From Gemmatimonas sp. (GTDB lineage Bacteria; Gemmatimonadota; Gemmatimonadetes; Gemmatimonadales; Gemmatimonadaceae), in the NCBI GenBank assembly GCA_011390935.1, contig JAABRL010000042.1, positions 1 through 38,539 of the forward strand: a DNA stretch of 38,539 bases, written 5' to 3'. The translations under genes were made by a program, and so were the position numbers. The first letter of the stretch is position 1. Every line of letters begins with the position of its first letter. The notes below the pieces were generated by a model. That model searched no databases. It was not told where the DNA came from and was given only the letters and a program-made list of their open reading frames with translations. Shown piece after piece: positions 31,625-38,539 of the stretch.

Positions 31625-32299
31625 CTACTCCACCCCGATCATGCGCCGAATCTCCGCATTCGGCCCCTCGAACGTCGGCAACGCCACGTTGCCAATGTAC
31701 CCGAGGTCCTTCCACCCTTCCGGCGTGGTGTAGAACGCGGTCGCGGTCTGATCGCGCACGGTGTCGAAGAACTGCGCCGCAAACCGATGCTCCGGCTTCG
31801 CGTTGGGCAGGTAGCAGATGTCATCGCAAATTGCCGTGCGCTCGGCGTCGGTGATCTCGTGGAACGCCTTGCCAAAGCGCGCTACCGACTCGCGATTGAG
31901 CCACACCACACCACCGCGAATGCGCACCATCGACGCATCACCACCCGGTCGGCTGGCCCATTCGTTGATGTAGTCGTGCGCGCCCACCGTGCTCGCGGCC
32001 GGACTCTTCTCGTCGGCCGGAATGATCATGTCACAGAGTGCTGCCAGCGTTACCAGCTCGGCGGGCAGCAGCTTCAGCTCCCACGTGACCTTCGCATTGA
32101 TCAGATCGGGATCGCTCGGCGTACCGCGCGGTCCCTTGGCCGGCGTCTGCCCCAGCACGGGCAGCGACGCACGACCCGATGTCACGGTGCCCGCCGCCCC
32201 CGAGTCGCCCGCCGGCCCGCACGATTCGAGCAGCAGGGGTGACACCGCCGCCGCGGCCATCACCTTCAGCGCATCGCGCCGTGGAATGTGCTGCGCCAT
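31625..32299 (-). CDS. Gluconate 2-dehydrogenase subunit 3-like protein (Tat-type)
   Basis: Protein of 224 residues. The N-terminus has a twin-Arg motif (IPRRDALKVMAAAAVSPLLLESC) with Arg7-Arg8 and a Cys27 that could be lipidated, so it is exported by the Tat system and brings its partner along. The domain (about 70-224) fits the DUF/G2D subunit 3 family: LKLLPAELVTLAALCDMIIPADEKSPAASTVGAHDYIN, FHEITDAERTAICDDIC, FFDTVRDQTATAFYTTPEGWKDLGYIGN. Known subunits help the flavoprotein reach the membrane. Its ATG overlaps the GMC stop by one base (TGATG), so both are made together. No cytochrome subunit is adjacent. The electron acceptor is unknown. Confidence 0.88.
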   Translation of the reverse strand: MAQHIPRRDALKVMAAAAVSPLLLESCGPAGDSGAAGTVTSGRASLPVLGQTPAKGPRGTPSDPDLINAKVTWELKLLPAELVTLAALCDMIIPADEKSPAASTVGAHDYINEWASRPGGDASMVRIRGGVVWLNRESVARFGKAFHEITDAERTAICDDICYLPNAKPEHRFAAQFFDTVRDQTATAFYTTPEGWKDLGYIGNVALPTFEGPNAEIRRMIGVE

Positions 32300-34089
32300 C
32301 AGAGGTTCCCCCGCTTGAGTTCGTCCACGAGATGATCACAGCTGCGCCAGGCCAGCGCGAGAATCGACAGCGTGGGATTCTTGTCGGCGTTCGACACGAA
32401 CGTGGCGCCATCGGTGACAGACAGGTTCTTCACGTCCCACGCCTGCCCGAACTCGTTCAGCACCGACGTTTTCGGGTCACTACCCATGCGCACGGTGCCC
32501 ACTTCGTGAATGATCTGCCCGCCGCGTGCAATGGCGCGCGAACCATCGGTCTGCACCGTGCCCTGCACCTTGCCGCCCATCGCATCGATGATCTCGGCGA
32601 ACGTCTGGTGCATGTGCGCCGCCTGCTCCAGCTCGTGCGACGACCACTTCCAGTGGAAGCGCAGCACCGGAATGCCCCACTGATCCACCGCGTCCGGATC
32701 GAGCTCGCAGTACGAGTCCTCGTTGGGAATCATCTCGCCGCGGCCGTCGAAGTACATGAAGGAGCCGTAGTAGCGACGCGCCTCCTCCTTGAACTTCTTG
32801 CCGTACGCGCCGTCGGTGAAGCTCTCCAGCCCGCCGAAGATGCCGGGGCCCGGCATGCCGCGCCCACCGCCGAACTCGATGTGGTAGCCACGCGCGAACT
32901 TCATGCGATTCTTCGCCTGCTCCCCGTACAACCACCACGGCATGTACATGTGAATGCCGGCGGTGCCATCCTCATTCACGGGCGGCAGCCCTTCGAGCTT
33001 CGGAATCTGCGCCGAGAGCCCCGCGCCCACGGTGTCCATGAGGTACTTGCCCACTATACCGCTGCTGTTGGCGATGCCGTTGGGAAACAGTGTGCTCTTG
33101 CTGTTGAGCATGATGCGCGACGTTTCACACGCACTGGCTGCGAGCACGATCACCTTGGCCGACACGAAGTGGTCGGTGCGTGTGAGCTTGTCGATATAAT
33201 GCACACCGGTGGCCTTGCCGCTCGCGTCGATCGTCACCTCGCGCACCATCGCATCGGTGATCATGGTGACGTTGCCGGTGGCCATGGCGGGCGGCAGCAG
33301 CACCGTGCTGCTCTGGAAGTTGGCCTTGATGCTGCAGCCACGTCCGCAGTCGGTGGCGTAGAAGCACGCCTGTCGCTCGAGCATGCTCTGTCGCAGCACG
33401 CGTTGCGCGAGCGCATTGCCAGGGTGCAGCAGTGCCGGCAACCGCTCGTGGTCCTGGCGCGCCGTGAGCACGGCACGATGCGCGGGAATGACCGGAATGC
33501 CAAGCGGGTCGCACGCCTTCTTGGTGAGCAGTTCGTAGCTGCGCGCGGCCGGCGGCGGCTGCAGCACACCCGGTGACGACGCGGGCGTGTTCTCGAGATC
33601 CTCATCGCCGCCGTACACGCCAATGAGCAGCTCGGTCTTGTCGTAGTACGGCGCGAGCGTCTCGTAGGTCATGGGCCAGTCGAAGCCGAGTCCGTCACGC
33701 GACCGCGGCTTGAAGTCGTACGGGCCCATGCGCAGCGAGATGCGCCCCCAGTGATTGGTGCGTCCACCCACCATGCGCGAGCGCCACCACATGAAGTCGC
33801 TGCCCGGCGCCGTGGTGTACGGCTCGCCCGGGACACGCCAGCCGCCGTCCACCGTGGCGTCGTAGAAGCCGAACGGCTTGTCCGCGTTCCCACTGCCCCG
33901 AAGCGGCGCGTCCTTGGGCGTCTGGAACATGGGCGTCTCGGTGACCGGGTCGTAATCGCGACCGGCTTCGAGCACGAGCACCTTGAGCCCCTGCACCGCG
34001 AGCTGATACGCGGCCATGCCACCGCCGGCCCCGGAGCCAACCACAATGACGTCGTACGGCGTGTCGGTTTTGGACTGACGCAATGCCAC
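32299..34089 (-). CDS. GMC-family FAD-dependent dehydrogenase (large subunit)
   Basis: Flavoprotein of 596 residues that oxidises an alcohol or sugar and passes electrons to a respiratory acceptor. GTG at 34089 is chosen because AGGAG (34102-34098) lies eight bases upstream and the FAD Rossmann motif YDVIVVGSGAGGGMAAYQLA follows at once; an ATG at 34182 would add 31 residues unlike protein. Further motifs are VGGRTNHWGRISLRM, CGRGCSIKANFQSSTVLLP, VLAASACETSRIMLNS and the C-terminal HEVGTVRMGSDPKTSVLN and ADKNPTLSILALAWRSCDH, in line with the gluconate/fructose dehydrogenase large-subunit branch. The next gene is its subunit 3. The enzyme has no Tat signal of its own and is probably carried by subunit 3. 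Confidence 0.92.
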   Translation of the reverse strand: MALRQSKTDTPYDVIVVGSGAGGGMAAYQLAVQGLKVLVLEAGRDYDPVTETPMFQTPKDAPLRGSGNADKPFGFYDATVDGGWRVPGEPYTTAPGSDFMWWRSRMVGGRTNHWGRISLRMGPYDFKPRSRDGLGFDWPMTYETLAPYYDKTELLIGVYGGDEDLENTPASSPGVLQPPPAARSYELLTKKACDPLGIPVIPAHRAVLTARQDHERLPALLHPGNALAQRVLRQSMLERQACFYATDCGRGCSIKANFQSSTVLLPPAMATGNVTMITDAMVREVTIDASGKATGVHYIDKLTRTDHFVSAKVIVLAASACETSRIMLNSKSTLFPNGIANSSGIVGKYLMDTVGAGLSAQIPKLEGLPPVNEDGTAGIHMYMPWWLYGEQAKNRMKFARGYHIEFGGGRGMPGPGIFGGLESFTDGAYGKKFKEEARRYYGSFMYFDGRGEMIPNEDSYCELDPDAVDQWGIPVLRFHWKWSSHELEQAAHMHQTFAEIIDAMGGKVQGTVQTDGSRAIARGGQIIHEVGTVRMGSDPKTSVLNEFGQAWDVKNLSVTDGATFVSNADKNPTLSILALAWRSCDHLVDELKRGNL

Positions 34090-34421
34090 GAGCAACTCTC
34101 CTCGAACGTCCGGAAGCCAAGGGGGCGGGAGCCAACGCCCCAAGCTATGGCCGGGTACAGGCGTTGGGAACAACGTGGGCACCCGAACGGTGCGACGGCG
34201 ATCGGCCAGTCGTTGCGCTGCGCGCGCGCGGGCGCATGCTCCGGCGATCGGGCACGCGCTTCGACCCTTGCGTCACGAGATCTCCCACGTCCGTGCGCGG
34301 ATCGACGCTGAGGCAGACAACAATGACGCCGCCGACTGCGACGCAGCAAGGGGCGCGGCATGCTGTTACGACACACGAACGTCGCTGTCGCATGCGCCCC
34401 CGCTGTTCCGATTCTCTCGGT
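34090..34421. other. Divergent intergenic region
   Basis: 332 bases between the GMC operon (minus) and the repeat lipoprotein (plus). It holds the GMC ribosome site and a candidate GMC promoter (34142-34170). On the plus strand the frame stays open far upstream of ATG 34422, but nothing there looks like protein and no clear plus promoter is visible. No RNA gene or inverted repeat noted. Confidence 0.4.
34142..34170 (-). promoter_or_regulatory. Candidate promoter of the GMC operon
   Basis: Minus strand: TTCCCA (34170-34165; 4 of 6), 17-bp spacer, TAGCTT (34147-34142; 3 of 6). It would start transcription about 45 bases before the GTG. Support is the repeated TAGCTT box seen upstream of other genes in this window. 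Confidence 0.35.
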
Positions 34422-36770
34422 ATGTCTCGCGTTCACGCCTCTCGACTCATCGTTGCGCTCGTCGCATTCGTCCTCCTGGGCGCGTGCGGCGGCGACGGCA
34501 CGCCACCGGCCGCACCGCCGCCGCCGCCCTCGCCGCCGACGACGACGCCCCCGCCTGACACAGCGCCAGCCCCCCCGCCTGATACAACGCCAGCGCCCCC
34601 GCCTGATACAACGCCAGCGCCCCCGCCTGATACAACGCCAGCGCCCACGCCGACCTTCTCGCTGACCGTTGGTGCGCTCTCGCCCGATCCGATTCCGCCG
34701 GGGTCGTCCGGCACGGCGCGGATCAGCATCGGGCGCGATTCCGGCTTCACGGCCCCGGTGACACTCTCACTCCGCGGGGTGCCCGGGACCACGACCGCGA
34801 CGCTCTCCGACACCACGCTGCAGGGGCTCGACAGCGTCAGCACCCTCACCGTGGCCGTGTCGCAGAGCTCGCCCGCCGGCACGTTTGCGATTGCCGTGCA
34901 CGCCGAGGCCGCCGGTACGCCCACGCGCGTGGACACCCTCGCGTTCGCGATCGCGCAGCGCACGGCCGCCCTGCGCCTGCGGCGCGTCGATACGCTTAGC
35001 GACATCGTGATCCGGCCGGGTGGCCCGCCGATGACGCTCCGCTACGTCGTCGATCGCGACGGACTCACCGGACCGCTCGCGTTCGCGCAGCTCGAAACGC
35101 TCCCTGCCGGCCTGCACGCGACGTTCGCGCCGGACACCACAGACGGCAACGAGACCACCCTCACGGTACGCGCCGACAGCAGCGTGGCCCTCCGCTCCTA
35201 CACGCTGCGGCTGCGTGCCACCCTCGAAGGACTCCCCTCGGCGTTCCTGCGGCAGTCCGTTCGTGTCACGGACGACAATGCGCTGACCGTGTCGCTCTCG
35301 CCGAGCACCGTGAGCATGCAGCAGAATGGGTCGAACGAAGTGCGAGCCACGGTGCGCAGCACCGCGATCATCTTCTCGAACGCTCTGCGTGCCGAGCCGC
35401 TCCCGCCGGGCACAACCGTGCGATTCGAGCAGAGCGGTTCCAGCGCGAGTTCGTGGTCATTCCGGGCGCGCTTCACCACGAGCGCCTCCACGCCGGTCGG
35501 CACGTATCCCATCACGATCCGCGCCTCCCGCAGCGGCTTCCGTGATGGCGAGGCAGAGCTCATGCTCACCGTGACACCGGCCGCCGCCGGCGGTGCCATT
35601 ACGTTCGGCTTCTGTGGTCCCCCGTCCGCGCAGCCGCTCTGGTTCGGCGTGCGCGGGATCGCCGGCAACGACTGGGTGCGACGCGAGCCCGACGCGTCGG
35701 GGCGGTTCGCGTTCGACGTCGGCTCGCAGGCGAAGGCCACGGTCGCCTGGGTGACGGCGTCTGGCGCTGACGATTTCCACCTCTCGCTGGTCCAGGCGCT
35801 CGGTTCGGAGCTCGCCGCGTACGCCGCCACGCGCTGCGATCCGACCACGGCGCGCGACGGCACCGGTACGGTCGCGGGCATCGCTCCCGGTACGCACGGG
35901 GACGTCGCGGTGGGTCCACGACGCCTGCGCGTGTCCGGTGACGGGCCGTTCACGTTGGCGAATGTCTGGGGCAGCGCGTTCGACCTGCTGGCGGCGCGCT
36001 ATGCACCGGGCGACACATCACGCGAGCGCATCGCCGATCGATTCGTGCGCGTCCCCACACGCACCACACCAGCGTTCGGCACGGTGGATCTCACAGCCGG
36101 CACCACGCTGCTTTCACACGTCGTGCGTGTCAGCGGCGCCGCACCGAGCGACTCGATCACGTTCGAGCGCCTGCTCGCGACCGCACTCGGCACGGAGCTC
36201 ACACTCGGCTGGCGCCGCGCGCCGGGCGACTCGAGCACGCTGCCATTCGTGCCCGCGGCACAGCTCGCCGCTGGCGACCTGCACGGCAGCGCCGCCGAGG
36301 CCGCCGCGTGGGACGGTCCGGATCGCATTGCCCGACGCGTCGAGCTTTGGCGCGCCGAGCCGGAGAGCACGCCCCTCGTGCTCGGCGAGCCGGTGCTGGC
36401 CTTCGCCGTCGACATCTTCGCGAGTGATGGAAACTTCGCGCGGTACAGTGTGCGCGTGCCGCGCCTCGCGCAGTACCAGCGGCTGTTTCTGGGCGAGTTT
36501 CGTCAGGCGTTGGGCGCGACTCGGCGTACCCTCACGTTCCTCTCCACCGAGGCTGGCAACACGCTACCCAACTTCATGCACGACCTCAGCGGTCCCGACT
36601 TCGCGGGCGCCCCGGGCTTCGATCTCGCGTGGCAGCCTCGGGTCGCGCTGCCCGTGGACTGGACGATCACTGCGTGGGGGTGGACTGGCGCGGGAGGACT
36701 GGCCACTCCCCGCGCCGAGGGGCTGGTGGTGCGCGGCTTCTCGCGCAGCGGGCGCTTCGTGGTGCCGTGA
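34422..36770 (+). CDS. Surface lipoprotein with Pro-rich repeat and Ig-like domains
   Basis: Protein of 782 residues starting at ATG 34422. It has a lipoprotein signal (MSRVHASRLIVALVAFVLLGAC, lipobox LGAC), then a linker of polyproline and four PPPDTTPA-like units, then about three Ig-like beta domains (residues about 85-385) with repeated L-T-V and PAGTFAIAVHAEA-type strands. A GFCGPPSAQPLWFGVRGIAGNDW section begins near residue 400 and starts a different C-terminal beta region that runs to FSRSGRFVVP. No enzyme motif was found. The first residues of the frame before 34422 are ignored because the signal starts there. The stalk-like linker suggests a domain held away from the outer membrane. 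The function is unknown. Confidence 0.8.
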   Translation: MSRVHASRLIVALVAFVLLGACGGDGTPPAAPPPPPSPPTTTPPPDTAPAPPPDTTPAPPPDTTPAPPPDTTPAPTPTFSLTVGALSPDPIPPGSSGTARISIGRDSGFTAPVTLSLRGVPGTTTATLSDTTLQGLDSVSTLTVAVSQSSPAGTFAIAVHAEAAGTPTRVDTLAFAIAQRTAALRLRRVDTLSDIVIRPGGPPMTLRYVVDRDGLTGPLAFAQLETLPAGLHATFAPDTTDGNETTLTVRADSSVALRSYTLRLRATLEGLPSAFLRQSVRVTDDNALTVSLSPSTVSMQQNGSNEVRATVRSTAIIFSNALRAEPLPPGTTVRFEQSGSSASSWSFRARFTTSASTPVGTYPITIRASRSGFRDGEAELMLTVTPAAAGGAITFGFCGPPSAQPLWFGVRGIAGNDWVRREPDASGRFAFDVGSQAKATVAWVTASGADDFHLSLVQALGSELAAYAATRCDPTTARDGTGTVAGIAPGTHGDVAVGPRRLRVSGDGPFTLANVWGSAFDLLAARYAPGDTSRERIADRFVRVPTRTTPAFGTVDLTAGTTLLSHVVRVSGAAPSDSITFERLLATALGTELTLGWRRAPGDSSTLPFVPAAQLAAGDLHGSAAEAAAWDGPDRIARRVELWRAEPESTPLVLGEPVLAFAVDIFASDGNFARYSVRVPRLAQYQRLFLGEFRQALGATRRTLTFLSTEAGNTLPNFMHDLSGPDFAGAPGFDLAWQPRVALPVDWTITAWGWTGAGGLATPRAEGLVVRGFSRSGRFVVP
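34547..34642 (+). repeat. Four tandem 24-bp units (PPPDTTPA) within the lipoprotein gene
   Basis: Units at 34547-34570, 34571-34594, 34595-34618 and 34619-34642 follow gcccccgcctgatacaacgccagc. The last two are identical, the second differs at one base and the first at two. Each unit encodes eight residues, so unit loss or gain keeps the frame. It is coding DNA, not a CRISPR. Confidence 0.9.
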
Positions 36771-36789
36771 GCGGCGGGCGTGTCGTCCG

Positions 36790-37218
36790 CTAGAGCACGA
36801 TCAGCGACCGCGCCGTCGCCCCGCGCACGGCCCCAATGGCGATCGAGCGATCGAAGGTGACGAGCACACCGCCGCGTCGTACCGCGAGCGCTAGCAGGTA
36901 GATGTCGGTGAGTTGCTTCGGACTGTGCACGCGCGTGGCGTCGATCAGAGTGTGGTCGAGCACGCTGATGTCATCGGACCAGAACTCGTGCACCGGATCG
37001 ATGCTCGCGCGATGCAGGCGTTGCACGATTTCGTGCACGGCCGGTGCGCCGGGATACGCGGGGTGGCTCATGATGCGCACGCACCCGTTCTGCGTGATGG
37101 GACACGAGGCCCACCCGTTGGCGGCGTTGGCGCCGAACCACGTGATCGCCGCCCGATGCGCCGTGTGATCGGCATCGAGCAGGGCGATCAGCACGTTCAC
37201 ATCGAGCAGCGCCCGCAT
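36790..37218 (-). CDS. vapC: VapC-type PIN-domain toxin
   Basis: Predicted PIN ribonuclease of 142 residues. The acidic site residues are Asp6 (MRALLDVNVLIALLD), Asp105 (KQLTDIYLLALA) and Asp123 (LVTFDRS). The second canonical position (a Glu in many VapC proteins) falls in PITQNGCVRI, where Gln43 is present; some members of this branch also show TQNG, so activity cannot be excluded. Its ATG overlaps the vapB stop by one base (TGATG), so the toxin is translated only after the antitoxin. Cleaves RNA, possibly tRNA or rRNA, by family analogy. Typical length is 125-145. Confidence 0.9.
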   Translation of the reverse strand: MRALLDVNVLIALLDADHTAHRAAITWFGANAANGWASCPITQNGCVRIMSHPAYPGAPAVHEIVQRLHRASIDPVHEFWSDDISVLDHTLIDATRVHSPKQLTDIYLLALAVRRGGVLVTFDRSIAIGAVRGATARSLIVL

Positions 37219-37475
37219 CAGAACGCGTCGTCCTGCCGGAGCTGGTCGATGAGCTCGTTGGTGACGATCGCACCGCGCCTGGCGAATGGCTGTATGCCGT
37301 ACACGGCGGGAACCTCGCGCACGACGGATGGCTGCGCCGACGCCGAGTCCACGGGCGCGGTGAGCGCCTGCCGAGCGAGCTCGGAGATGACCTGCCCGAT
37401 GGACTTCTGCTCACGCCGTGCCCGCTCGCGGGCGGCGGCGAGCACATCGTCGGCGATATCCAGGGTGGTGCGCAT
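37218..37475 (-). CDS. vapB: VapB-type ribbon-helix-helix antitoxin
   Basis: Protein of 85 residues. The N-terminus (MRTTLDIADDVLAAARERARREQKSIGQVISELARQAL) is a ribbon-helix-helix DNA-binding domain; the C-terminal part (VREVPAVYGIQPFARRGAIVTNELIDQLRQDDAF) should wrap around the toxin. It is followed by vapC with a one-base overlap. ATG at 37475 is six bases after a -10 box, so the message is probably leaderless. The complex is expected to bind the repeat at 37480-37502 and repress its own promoter. Confidence 0.9.
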   Translation of the reverse strand: MRTTLDIADDVLAAARERARREQKSIGQVISELARQALTAPVDSASAQPSVVREVPAVYGIQPFARRGAIVTNELIDQLRQDDAF

Positions 37476-37479
37476 ATAT

Positions 37480-37510
37480 TGATGCTAGCGCATCACGCAT
37501 CAGATGTCAA
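37480..37510 (-). promoter_or_regulatory. vapBC promoter with overlapping operator, leaderless geometry
   Basis: Minus strand: TTGACA (37510-37505, perfect), 17-bp spacer, TAGCAT (37487-37482). The ATG lies six bases after the -10. An inverted repeat TGATGC-TAGC-GCATCA (37480-37495) overlaps the -10, and a third half-site GCATCA (37497-37502) lies in the spacer. Binding of VapBC there would block the polymerase. Confidence 0.7.
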
Positions 37511-37549
37511 CGCAGGTCTTGTGCGGGACCCTCACGTGTTGTCGATACA

Positions 37550-37559
37550 GGGATATCCC
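37550..37559. promoter_or_regulatory. Palindrome upstream of the AbrB-type antitoxin
   Basis: GGGATATCCC is a perfect 10-bp palindrome, 16 bases before the antitoxin ATG at 37576. AbrB-like antitoxins often bind such sites to control their own gene. No clear -35/-10 pair was found here. Confidence 0.3.
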
Positions 37560-37575
37560 CCCATGGAGCCATCCA

Positions 37576-37815
37576 ATGCGCACAGCACGAACCCGAACCT
37601 TTCGCAGCGGAAGCAGCGAGGCCATTCGTCTTCCCGAGGTTGCCGCGTTCGGTGAGGACGTCGAACTGATCGTAGTGCGCTCCGGCGACGTGCTCACCGT
37701 CTATCCGACCACGACGTCGCCGGCCGAACTGGTAGCGACCCTGGACGCACTGCCCGTACCAACTGCGATCGAGTGTCGAGACGTGGATGAGCTGCCGGAA
37801 CGGCCGTCGCTGTAG
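37576..37815 (+). CDS. AbrB/VapB-type (swapped-hairpin) antitoxin, without intact toxin
   Basis: Protein of 79 residues. The N-terminal pattern TARTRTFRSGSSEAIRLPEVAAFGEDVELIVVRSGDVLTVYP fits the SpoVT-AbrB antitoxin fold (VapB/MazE type, with LP and a late ELxVxxxGxxLxI). The ATG at 37576 has GGAG (37565-37568) seven bases upstream. The C-terminal region after ELVATLDALP has a toxin-contact-like tail DVDELPERPSL. It is followed not by a full vapC but by a short PIN remnant at 37827. It lies next to, but on the other strand from, the intact vapBC pair; the two antitoxins are of different folds. Confidence 0.8.
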   Translation: MRTARTRTFRSGSSEAIRLPEVAAFGEDVELIVVRSGDVLTVYPTTTSPAELVATLDALPVPTAIECRDVDELPERPSL

Positions 37816-37826
37816 CACTCGACGCG

Positions 37827-37961
37827 ATGCTCGGCGCAATTCCAGCCGTCGCCTTCGATGCCGCGGCCGCCGATCTGTCTGAGTCGATCGTCGCGCACGC
37901 CGGATACTCGCGACGCAGGCTGCTCGATTGCACGTGCACCGCCGCAGCACCGCTCACGTGA
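37827..37961 (+). pseudogene. Remnant of a VapC PIN toxin (C-terminal part)
   Basis: A 44-codon frame from ATG 37827 to TGA 37961 matches the C-terminal third of a PIN toxin: LGAIPAVAFDAAAADLSESIVAHAGYS and then RRRLLDCTCTAAA, like the LDxLIAA motif with the late acidic residue. Upstream in the same frame (VALDA) it runs into the antitoxin gene and a stop at 37788. The first about 70 residues, with the first catalytic Asp, are absent. A deletion joining the antitoxin end to the toxin middle is the simplest reading. Confidence 0.65.
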
Positions 37962-38014
37962 CCGCACCCACGCGTGCCCGCGCTGCCTCACCGTCTTCAC
38001 GGCCCGCGATCCCC

Positions 38015-38334
38015 CTACCTCACCTGCACCGTGACCGGCGTGCTCATCAGGCCATTCCAGAGCTCACGGCCCTGGAGCTGGTACGTGCCAGGCGGTATTG
38101 GCACCAACGTCTGCGCGAGGCGCACGCCGCGCCACACCTCTGTACGCTCCACCCGCTCGCCCGGGCGCAGTGGCGTGGGAGGCACGATGACGGTCAGGCA
38201 CGACTGCCGGAAGGGGCGCGCACGAGCGAACCGTTGGCATCGCGCACTTCGAAGAGAATGTGACACGGGTTGGTCAACGACGTCGCGCTCGGCCAGCGTG
38301 AGGTGTTGGTGACCAGCAGCGCCCGGCATCGCAT
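38015..38334 (-). pseudogene. Frameshifted BsuPI-like (intracellular proteinase inhibitor-type) domain gene
   Basis: Two frames spell one small beta-sandwich protein: ALLVTNTSRWPSA and CHILFEVRDANGSLVRAP in one, then FRQSCLTVIVPPTPLRPGERVERTEVW and PPGTYQLQGREL in the next. The order matches BsuPI-type domains (VTNxS, FxVRDxxGxxVW, LxPGExxxxxxxW, PPGxYxV). The switch lies at the G-run 38213-38216 (C-run on the coding strand); one extra C would restore the frame. So it is either a single-base deletion or a sequencing error in a homopolymer. ATG 38334 is a possible start, with the frame open up to 38442 and no signal peptide. A secreted relative would normally have one. Confidence 0.6.
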
Positions 38335-38390
38335 GCCGATGTAGAATTTGTCGGTATCCGGTAGTTCGCCCACTCGCGCCAACGCTCCCC

Positions 38391-38539
38391 ATGCGACTCC
38401 ATCAACTGCTGCTGTTCCTGTTCGCGGCCACGATCCCGTCACACGCCGTCCGTGCGCAGGCGATCGGCCGTGAAGGCGACTTCCTCATGCGCAATGTGTC
38501 GCTGGCCGGTGGCACGCTCGATACACTGCGTCTGCACTA
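38391..38539 (+). CDS. MetX-like alpha/beta hydrolase, 5' part (cut by window edge)
   Basis: The first 49 codons of a gene on the plus strand, open to the window end. It begins with a signal peptide (MRLHQLLLFLFAATIPSHAVRAQ, cleavage near RAQA), then GREGDFLMRNVSLAGGTLDTLRLH. This matches the N-terminal strand pair of the homoserine O-acetyltransferase (MetX)-like alpha/beta-hydrolase family (EGDFxxxxFxxxSGxxLxxLRLHY). A signal peptide is unusual for MetX itself, so it is more likely a secreted hydrolase of the same superfamily. The catalytic part lies beyond the window. Confidence 0.6.
   Translation, partial: MRLHQLLLFLFAATIPSHAVRAQAIGREGDFLMRNVSLAGGTLDTLRLH

Noticed and set aside
32179..33576. 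A 465-codon open frame opposite the GMC dehydrogenase
   Set aside because: Antisense shadow of a complete GMC enzyme and its subunit 3; no known motif.
32299..34089. GMC protein seemed to lack the usual catalytic His near the C-terminus
   Set aside because: The ADKNPT form is my recollection for this gluconate/fructose dehydrogenase-like branch, and the HEVGTVRMG His is present; no defect is claimed.
34547..34642. Tandem 24-bp repeat as a possible CRISPR
   Set aside because: No spacers between units and the repeat codes for PPPDTTPA in frame with a lipoprotein.
1..38539. tRNA, rRNA, riboswitch and mobile elements
   Set aside because: None recognised while reading; a covariance-model search was not possible, so small RNAs cannot be excluded.

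Overview
The window is high-GC DNA, almost fully coding, with genes packed on both strands and frequent start/stop overlaps (GTGA, TGATG). No rRNA, tRNA, CRISPR array, insertion sequence or phage module was recognised. The protein mix points to a Gemmatimonadota-like soil bacterium: many lipoproteins and secreted beta-rich proteins, Ig-like (BIG_2) plus RCC1 proteins, a Ser/Thr kinase with a short N-terminal lead-in to the kinase domain, HExxH proteases, a GMC oxidoreductase with its subunit 3, and VapBC modules. The phylum call is inference from gene style, not from a marker gene.

Layout. 1-2.5 kb: a 3'-truncated short-chain dehydrogenase, then an old yellow enzyme (NemA type) divergent from a TetR regulator, with two palindromes between them. 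2.6-8.5 kb: a 1276-residue lipoprotein with eight repeats and a metzincin-like protease domain, an alkyltransferase-like protein without the acceptor cysteine, a small membrane protein and a frame-broken Ig/RCC1 gene. 8.7-12 kb: a membrane Ser/Thr kinase translationally coupled to an unknown membrane-anchored protein. 12.3-18.6 kb: an aminotransferase, a MORN/PD40 secreted protein, a large HExxH lipoprotein protease and a small lipoprotein. 18.6-21.2 kb: a coupled secreted esterase and PHP phosphoesterase. 21.3-22.8 kb: a YjdJ-like acetyltransferase with a YjdI-like Fe-S protein, and a secreted protein.

22.9-27.2 kb: an acyl-CoA ligase, a ThiF/MoeB-type E1 enzyme fused to rhodanese and, divergently, an Asp-box propeller protein whose stop overlaps the start of a ubiquitin-like MoaD/ThiS protein ending in Gly-Gly. 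The E1, the Ubl and the propeller form the most interesting candidate system here. 27.2-31.6 kb: a propeller lipoprotein, a gamma-glutamyltransferase and an AI-2E family transporter. 31.6-36.8 kb: a GMC dehydrogenase operon and a lipoprotein with a 24-bp tandem repeat. 36.8-38.5 kb: an intact VapBC module under a promoter that predicts a leaderless mRNA, an AbrB-type antitoxin followed only by a PIN toxin remnant, a frameshifted BsuPI-like gene and the start of a MetX-like hydrolase.

Working links that the layout supports: TetR probably controls the flavin reductase; the kinase is made together with its unknown partner; the GMC subunit and its Tat-type small subunit form a periplasmic dehydrogenase; the E1-rhodanese protein could activate the Gly-Gly protein made with the propeller. 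Several genes at the right end (Ig/RCC1, PIN remnant, BsuPI-like) are decaying or carry sequence errors.
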